DNA from: Gambelia wislizenii
Taxonomy: Eukaryota > Chordata > Lepidosauria > Squamata > Crotaphytidae
NCBI GenBank assembly: GCA_030847615.1
Contig: JAUMIR010000003.1
Coordinates: 286,868,265 to 286,932,264, forward strand
Length of the DNA stretch: 64,000 nucleotides
Reading direction: 5' to 3'
Position numbers and translations under genes: made by a program. Shown here in pieces: positions 57,718-64,000 of this stretch. The notes under the pieces are model-generated. The model was given only the letters and a program-made list of their open reading frames with translations, made no database searches and was not told the DNA's origin. Each line of letters opens with the position of its first letter. The first letter of the stretch is position 1.

Positions 57718-59935
57718 GAAACATCCATCCTCTCCAAAGGAGAAAATTTTGCAGTTATAACCACCAGAATTCCAGTTGAAGACATCATCGCCCATGCTGA
57801 ATCTGCCCTCTACCATCTCCTGGAAGAAGAGGCAGAAGAGATAAGAGGAGAAACAGCTAGGTTCCTGAGGAAGGCAAAACCACCATCCAGCAACATAACC
57901 ATAAAAGAAAGAAAAGCCATCAAGGATCTCAATGCAGACTCAGAAATCATTATTCTCCCAGCAGACAAAGGCAATGTCAAAGTAATCATGGAAACAGAAA
58001 AATACAAACAGAATATAAGGGAACTCTTGGACCTTGCAACATACAGAAAACTCAAGCAAGACCCGACCAACAAAATCACCAGAAAAACAAATGCCTTGAT
58101 CAAGAACTCATCAATTCAGCCAATAATATACCAGAATCTATGCAAATCAAAGGTTCTCCCACCAAGACTGTATGGACTTCCCAAGACCCACAAGGATTCC
58201 ATTCCACTCTGACCCATAGGGATCTGACCATTGGATCCCCCATGTATGACTTGGCCAAGTTTCTAGCCACACAATTACAAACCCACATAGGACAAACCCC
58301 TCACTACATCAAAGACTCAGCTCACTTCATAGAAAAAAAATCAACAATATCGAACTGAAGCCTGGAGACAGACTGATTAGCTTTGACGCTGTCCCCTTGT
58401 TCACCAAAGTCCCCATAATGGACACCATAGCACTCATCCAACAAATATTTCCAGAGGACATTACAGCCTTGTTCAAACATTGCCTCACCACAAGTTACTT
58501 CCAGTGGGATAACGAATTCTATGAATAGATAGATGGGGTAGCCATGGGCAGCCCTCTGAGTCCTGTGATAGCAAATTTTACATAGAACATTTTGAAAAGC
58601 AAACCCTGGAAACAGCACCAAAAAAAAAAAAAAGCCCACAACATGGTTCTGATATGTGGATGAAACTTTCACCCTTTGGAGCCATGGAGAAGAAGATTTG
58701 GTCTCATTCCTGAACCACCTGAACAGCATCCACTCAAATATCCAATTCACAATGGAAAAAGAAAAGGAAGGAACACTGCCATTCTTAGATTTCGTAGTCA
58801 TCCGCAAACCAAACCAATGGTTAGGCCACAAGGTATACAGAAAACCCACACACAGAAACAGATATCTACACAAGAACTCCACTCATCACCCAGGAGAAAA
58901 AAGAAGCACAATAAAAACATTGGTATCCCGCGCAAAAGGGATCTGCGAACCCCACTACCTGAAGGATGAACTGAAGCACCTAAACTAGGCCCTACAGGCT
59001 AATAGTTACTCCAGATCAGACATCACAAGAGCAGCCAGACCCAGAAAAAAACACAGGAATGAAGAAGAAAAAAAGCCAACCAAAGGGAAGATATTTTTAC
59101 CATACAGCAAAGGAGTCACAGACAGAATAGGGAAACTGATGAGGAAACACAACCTCCAAACAATCTACAGACCAACCAAGAAAATCCAAGAAATGCTGCA
59201 CTCAGCAAAGGACAAAAGAGACCCTCTCACAGCTGCAGGAGTTTACCGCATACCATGCAGCTGTGGACAAGTTTACATAGGGACCACTAAATGCAGTGTG
59301 CAAACACGAATCAAGGAACATGAGAAACACTGCAGACTGGGCCAGCCAGAAAAAAATCAGCAGTAGCAGAACATAGTATAAACCAACCTGGACACAAAAT
59401 GTTATTTAAAAACACTGAAATTCTGGACTAGGCCAACAACTCTCATGTCAGAATGCACAGAGAAGCTATCGAAATCCACAAACACCTGGACAACTTCAAC
59501 AGGAAAGAAGAAACCCTAAATGTAAAAAAATCTGGCTACCAGTTTTGAAAAACAATAGAATCAAAATTCAACACTTGCAAATGAATTCCACCCAAGGACA
59601 GGGTGATTTCCAACAGATAATGGCCCATCAACCAACCATTAGCCAAATGGACACTCATCCTCCTTGCATATCTACACCCAGAAACTAACCATTCAAATAC
59701 ACAAATTTACATATCCTCCCCAACAGGGCTTCACAGTATGTAAACCGCAAACATACATACTCCTACCCAACCATTCTCTGAAGATGCCAGCCACAGATGC
59801 AGACGAAATGTCAGAAGTAAACTCTTCCAGAACACGGCCTCACAGCCCAGAAAAAAACCAAGGAGAATCTATGGATGCCAGCCGTGAAAGCCTTTGACTT
59901 CACAGTAAATTGAATTGTTTGTCCCATCTATAGTA
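57446..59935 (+). pseudogene. Penelope-like element: reverse transcriptase and GIY-YIG endonuclease, decayed
   Basis: N-terminal part KMEKDMVIHTERQKQKIDK, then after an L2 scrap SKGENFAVTTTRIPVEDIIA, ILPADKGNVKVIMETEKYKQ and LPPRLYGLPKTHKDSIP. With frameshifts follow GSPMYDLAKFLATQLQ, LKPGDRLISFDAVPLFTKVP and GVAMGSPLSPVIANF, then a VDETF-like catalytic block with D changed context, TMEKEKEGTLPFLDFVV and HKVYRKPTHRNRYLHKNSTH. The GIY-YIG domain reads VYRIPCSCGQVYIGTTKCSV with RIKEHEKH (59240-59320). The tail has AGATGCCAGCCACAGATGCA and GACGAAATGTCAG (about 59782-59815). Stops and shifts exclude function. Confidence 0.9.
57632..57717 (+). repeat. L2 3' tail inside the Penelope element
   Basis: GCCGTAAGCTGCCCCGATTG, CGTTTTGTAGAGGGGTTGGA and an ATT array (57685-57717) match the complement of the L2 tail at 47523-47600. 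It splits the Penelope N-terminal region. Confidence 0.85.
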
Positions 59936-60008
59936 AACACTCTGAATCGATCAGACTTAGGTAATATTTTAATGAGTCCTATTGATTCGGTAGGTTTACT
60001 CTAGCCTC
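59936..60008. repeat. Diverged TTGATTCAATGGG-type foldback repeat
   Basis: ACTCTGAATCGATCAGACTT at the left and TATTGATTCGGTAGGTTTAC near 59980 resemble the arms of 11881-11962. Confidence 0.5.
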
Positions 60009-61130
60009 AAAATTCATATCCAAAATGTCATGATTTATTTTGATACACATTTCTCCCAGGCTAGATTTTCAAACTACACAAACTTTGTCAGGCTTCAGTG
60101 TTCAGAGGAAAGGATAAAAAAATTAAAAACATTCCACTCTTCTCTGTCATTCTGTGATGAGAGAATCATCAAGTCCTGGTCTTAAAAGTCAGTGGAATTT
60201 TTAAGGGTACAGAATGAGACACCCAAATATTTTAATCACTGTAGTAAACCTCATTATCTATGGCTATAAAATATAGCATATTTATCTTATTAGTTAATAT
60301 GGCCATACATCAAAATAATTCCTCACTGCAGCTTGCCACTGATTTAAAATATTCATTGAGGTGAAAGTTTACTCTTTCAGAGCAAGATGTATGGATTATT
60401 TTCTCTTATTTGTCCTCCATGCTTGCTTTGCTTTTTCTTCAGAGCCAGCTTGGCATCTGCCATTATTATCCTCATCATATAACACATAGCAGCAATACTG
60501 AATATTTCTCAAGTGTAACCACAGCCAGTATGGATTGCTCAATTTTCAACAATACACTGTCTTATTAAACAATTTTTCTGTCTTTGGTTGCAGAAACCAA
60601 TAAACTAAAACAAACCACTGAGACTCTCTCATTAGGCCATCAGCATTAAGAGTGGCAAATCCCTTCTGGAGAATGTGAGTTGCAAGGAGGTTCAAGTACT
60701 TCTAAGGAGAAAATATGTTGAGCAATAAAGGGCTTCATTAAAATAAGAACCTTAAAAACCATGCTCTCAACTGAAGGACATAAAGATATGTGACACCAAG
60801 AAACTGAGCTTCTCTGGAGACAATTTCTCTGGAGACAATGATCCAACCCAAGGTAAGCATAAATGATATATAAAACCCACACAGAAAATTGTGTGTAGTT
60901 GTAATCCTATGGTCCTTATGAAGAACACTGAACAGTTTGGATCTCCATTTAAGACTGGAGAGACAACTCCACCCTTGGAAGTGTATATCTGACTTCAGAG
61001 GCTTCCTATTCTTCCTATGTGAAAACCTCTGCAATTCTTGCACTTCCAACATCACAGCACTGATATTAGAAGAGGCAAAAAAGTACCTGGAGCAGGGATG
61101 TACCATCTTGGAGTGGGAAGGAATACAAAA
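60009..61130. other. Repeat-poor stretch
   Basis: No gene. 60230-60640 shows no recognised repeat and is AT-rich with ATTAGTTAAT and TTATTAAACAATTT words; conservation is possible but unproven. Confidence 0.35.
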
Positions 61131-61216
61131 AGGAAGGGAGGAAGGAAGGAAGGAAGGGAGGAAGGAAGGAAGGAAGAAAGAAAGAAGGGAAGAAAGAAAA
61201 GAAAGAAAGAAAGGAA

Positions 61217-61258
<42 letters not shown>

Positions 61259-61260
61259 AA
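61131..61260. repeat. (GAAG)n/(GAAA)n polypurine microsatellite
   Basis: 130 bases of pure A/G with GGAAG units grading into GAAA units. The Lys/Glu/Arg-rich plus frames and Ser/Phe/Leu-rich minus frame across it are artefacts. Confidence 0.97.
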
Positions 61261-61620
61261 CCTTGTGGCCTAACCATTAGTTTGCTCTTCACTTCTTTCT
61301 TCCTTCTTAGAACACCTAAGGCACTTTGGAGAAGATGTGTGTTTTTGTTTCTGTGTTTGTTTTTGCATTTGGATCTCCCTTTTGTTAGGACTTTGATTGA
61401 TCTGCTCATCTACTTGACCAACTGGCCCAGGTTTATTAATTTTATTGAGGCACATAGACTGTGAAATGATGTATGCAAAATGTTGGTCTGCAGTTGAGGG
61501 AAAACACATGTGCTATGGCAAACAGATGTATTTCAACATTTGAGGGAATTCCTCTTCTAAGCATGTCATTTGGATCAACCTTAGATGGCTAATGAATTTC
61601 TGACCTCAGAAAAGGCCTCA
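61261..61620. other. No gene seen
   Basis: Spacer between the polypurine array and the palindromic element, without recognised content. Confidence 0.45.
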
Positions 61621-61965
61621 GGACATTATCAGTTTTTTCGTGACTACCGCGGGAGGAGCTTCCGGGAGAGGGACGGCGCCCTTGCGTGGCAGGGGGTCAT
61701 TTTCGGATGCCGCCGTCCCTCTCCCGAAATCATCCGTGACACTTCCGTGAAGCTATGGAAGCCGCAGCGCCATATTTTATTCACAGGCAACCTCCATGAT
61801 TAAAATATGGCTCTGCGGCTTCTGAAGCTTCATGGAAGTGTCACGGATGATTTCGAGAGAGGGACGGCGGTGTCCAAAAACGACCCCCTGCCGCGCAAGA
61901 GCGCCATCCCTCTCCCGGAAGCTCCTCCCGTGGTAGTCACAAAAAAACGCTGTCTGAAAATGTCA
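61621..61965. mobile_element. GC-rich palindromic DNA element
   Basis: Arms: GTGACTACCGCGGGAGGAGC at 61640 pairs with GCTCCTCCCGTGGTAGTCAC ending at 61940, and GCCGTCCCTCTCCCGAAATC with the complementary GATTTCGAGAGAGGGACGGC. The centre (about 61775-61805) includes AAAATATGG/CCATATTTT. Outer ends GGACATTATCAG and CTGTCTGAAAATGTC also pair if one arm has lost a few bases. No clear target duplication. The two arms differ at several sites, so it is older than the palindrome at 42376. Confidence 0.85.
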
Positions 61966-64000
61966 GTCTCTATGTTCATGTACTTCACATGCAAGCTAGT
62001 TGTATTTGTTCTGACAATGAACATATAATGAAAGAATAATGTGATTTCCTCACCATTTGTGCAATGTATAATAACAGTGTACTGTGTTAGTGTTGACAAA
62101 CTAGTGGCTCTCTGTTGTGGACCAGAAATGCTATTATGTTTTGCAAAATCACACACAGGAAAGCAACTGTATGCATGATTAGCTTCATATTCATATTCTA
62201 TCTGGATATAATCCTATTGCTACATATTGTAACAAAATAAAGTGACCTGTTCATCAGCTACAGTATTTCTCCATAGATAGAAAAAGAAACAGCAGTGCAG
62301 TGCTTTAGGGCAACTGAAGCAGAAAGAGGGGGTGCCAACAGTACTTCCCACACTTGAAGCCCCATAGCATTTGCTATTGTAATTTGGGGGCATTTTTCTA
62401 TGTACTTTATGCTTGGAATTCAGTCTGTTGAACTCAGACCTGATTGAAAAATACAGGATGGCATATACAAAGTGGGATGTCTTTGAGCTCTAGGCAGGGG
62501 GTGCACCTGAGCTGAGGATTTCATCTTCCTTACCCCTTGCCTTAAAACAATAGACTATAAATACATTTATATTTTTGTCATTTGGATTTGTTTGTCCACT
62601 GTCACCAGCTCTTTTACTGCGGAACAGATGTGGCTTTCTTGCTAGCACTATTGAGGGCTCAAGGGGGATAAAGAGTACTTCACCCTATCACATCTGGATG
62701 CATTTACAATTTAAAATGCTAGATTAGGAAAAACAACAACAACACTACTTGCAAAAGTCCTAGAAAGAGACAAATACATGTCTCAAAGGACATTTCTATC
62801 CCAATTTAAAGTTCTTATGCTAGTTCCTATGTTGTTAGCCTTGAACAAAGGTTCCAAATGCTTAGACCTATTCAACAATAATGACTGGCTGCACATTTTT
62901 TTTAACATTTCAGATTTTAGGATGCTTCACATCTTACAAAGGAAAGAGAGTGGGCATCTTTTATGAACCTTAGCTCATGACCAAAGTCATTCTCATTTTT
63001 TAACCACATAAAGAAAAGTTAAAAAAGAAAAATAAAACCTTTGTTGCTTAATGAAAATATAATGCAGTGGCTTGGTTCTCAATAATGTTACAACATTTTC
63101 ACTTTGTTTATGATTCTTTAGCTTTTAAATTTCTTCTTGCCACAATTAAATTTTGTTTCCTTACTTGAGGGTTACTGGTTTTTATGACACTGTGTGAGGT
63201 CACAATGAATTGTGAACTACTGTTAGCTCTTTTAAGGTTCAACAATACTTTAGAGTTTTCAGAGAGTGGAAAAAATTATTCTCCAACAACTATTTTATGT
63301 AAACTTCATAATAACTTTGATAATAGTTCATCATGGGACAGCATAAATGAGGGACTAAAATTAAGTGTTGCAAAAATGTTTACAGTGTTATAAAGCTGTC
63401 CTACTTAAAAATCTGTTATACACCTGCCCCATAATAACATACAATTAAAAGTAATGGTGTGAGATAAGGTAAAATGCCAAACAGAACCTTTTACAGTTTG
63501 GAAAGCATCTGGTTTCATTTTCAGACAATTTAAGAAAATCAGTGTGTGTTGTTTTCTTTGGTTGAAAACTTTTGAATATTCACAAGGAAAACCAAAGACA
63601 GACTAACATAACAACACAGAAACAAAATCTCATATGCAATAAACTGGCTAATTAACCGGGACTGAAAAGATTAATTGATTTATTTGTACAATTGTTAATA
63701 AATTTGATTTTTTTCTAGATGTAATCTTCATTGATTGCCTGGTTAACACGGTAGTTATTCCTACACTTTAACCACTTAATTGTTTTAGGTTGTTTCTCTC
63801 CCTGTGAAAAAAGAACAAGAGGTATTTCTACTCCTCTTAGGAACTGGTACACACCTGTATATACATAGAGGTGAAAATGCAATGTGTTCCATTCAAAGAA
63901 AGAACCACTCAAGTGTTGCGAGGATAAGGGCAACTCCTGTTTCATGTGGCTTCCCTATCTTTTCTTTCTTCAATAATATTGATGTTTCAAATAGGAAAAC
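61966..64000. other. No gene seen; AT-rich
   Basis: No transposon, SINE or exon recognised to the end of the window. Confidence 0.45.

Noticed and set aside
60738..61464. Frames of 223 and 175 codons around the polypurine array
   Set aside because: Open only because GAAA/GAAG repeats lack stops; flanks have no similarity to a protein family.
1..64000. CRISPR array or bacterial operon
   Set aside because: Tandem repeats here are microsatellites or transposon-internal; sequence is clearly vertebrate repeat-rich DNA.

Overview
The window looks like intergenic or intronic DNA from a squamate reptile, most likely an iguanian-type lizard. The reasons are the mix of CR1, L2, L1, Tx1-like and Penelope retroelements; tRNA-headed and 5S-headed SINEs that share a tail ending in GGCACACAACAAC; abundant pogo, mariner, hAT-like and Harbinger-like DNA elements; and many microsatellites. 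I see no host protein-coding exon. The species call is an inference from repeat content.

Layout. 1-2090: microsatellites and short dispersed repeats. 2090-11650: a stack of nested insertions in one decayed L1. The L1 ORF2 is interrupted by a composite insert (about 3010-5295, itself holding a second, truncated L1 with a 13-bp target duplication), by a complete 3.5-kb pogo-type transposon with an open 450-codon transposase (5430-8926), and by a dead 1.3-kb mariner with TA target duplication (10199-11513). Part of the L1 between the last two is inverted. 11880-23280: mostly unique AT-rich DNA with L2 tails, a tRNA-derived SINE and small foldback elements. 23280-39930: short non-autonomous DNA transposons, a Tx1-like LINE 3' half (29265-30340), and two opposite copies of a 0.8-kb LTR-like repeat, one split by a pogo-type element carrying tandem hairpins. 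42373-42744: a near-perfect palindromic element. 45018-50570: a Harbinger-like element, SINEs, then three CR1 pieces, one split by an L2. 53485-53720: a 5S rRNA-derived SINE. 57350-59930: a Penelope-like element with an inverted, internally deleted piece of itself at its 5' side. 61131-61260: a GAAA/GAAG array. 61621-61965: another palindromic element. The rest is AT-rich with no gene that I can support.

The only protein reading frame I regard as potentially functional is the pogo-type transposase at 7045-8397. The most unusual features are its leader (tandem hairpin minisatellite, inverted repeat, duplicated GGTACC-rich block), the independent recurrence of tandem hairpins in the element at 38823-39374, and a set of short elements sharing a GGACTTTATCAGAC-like terminus.
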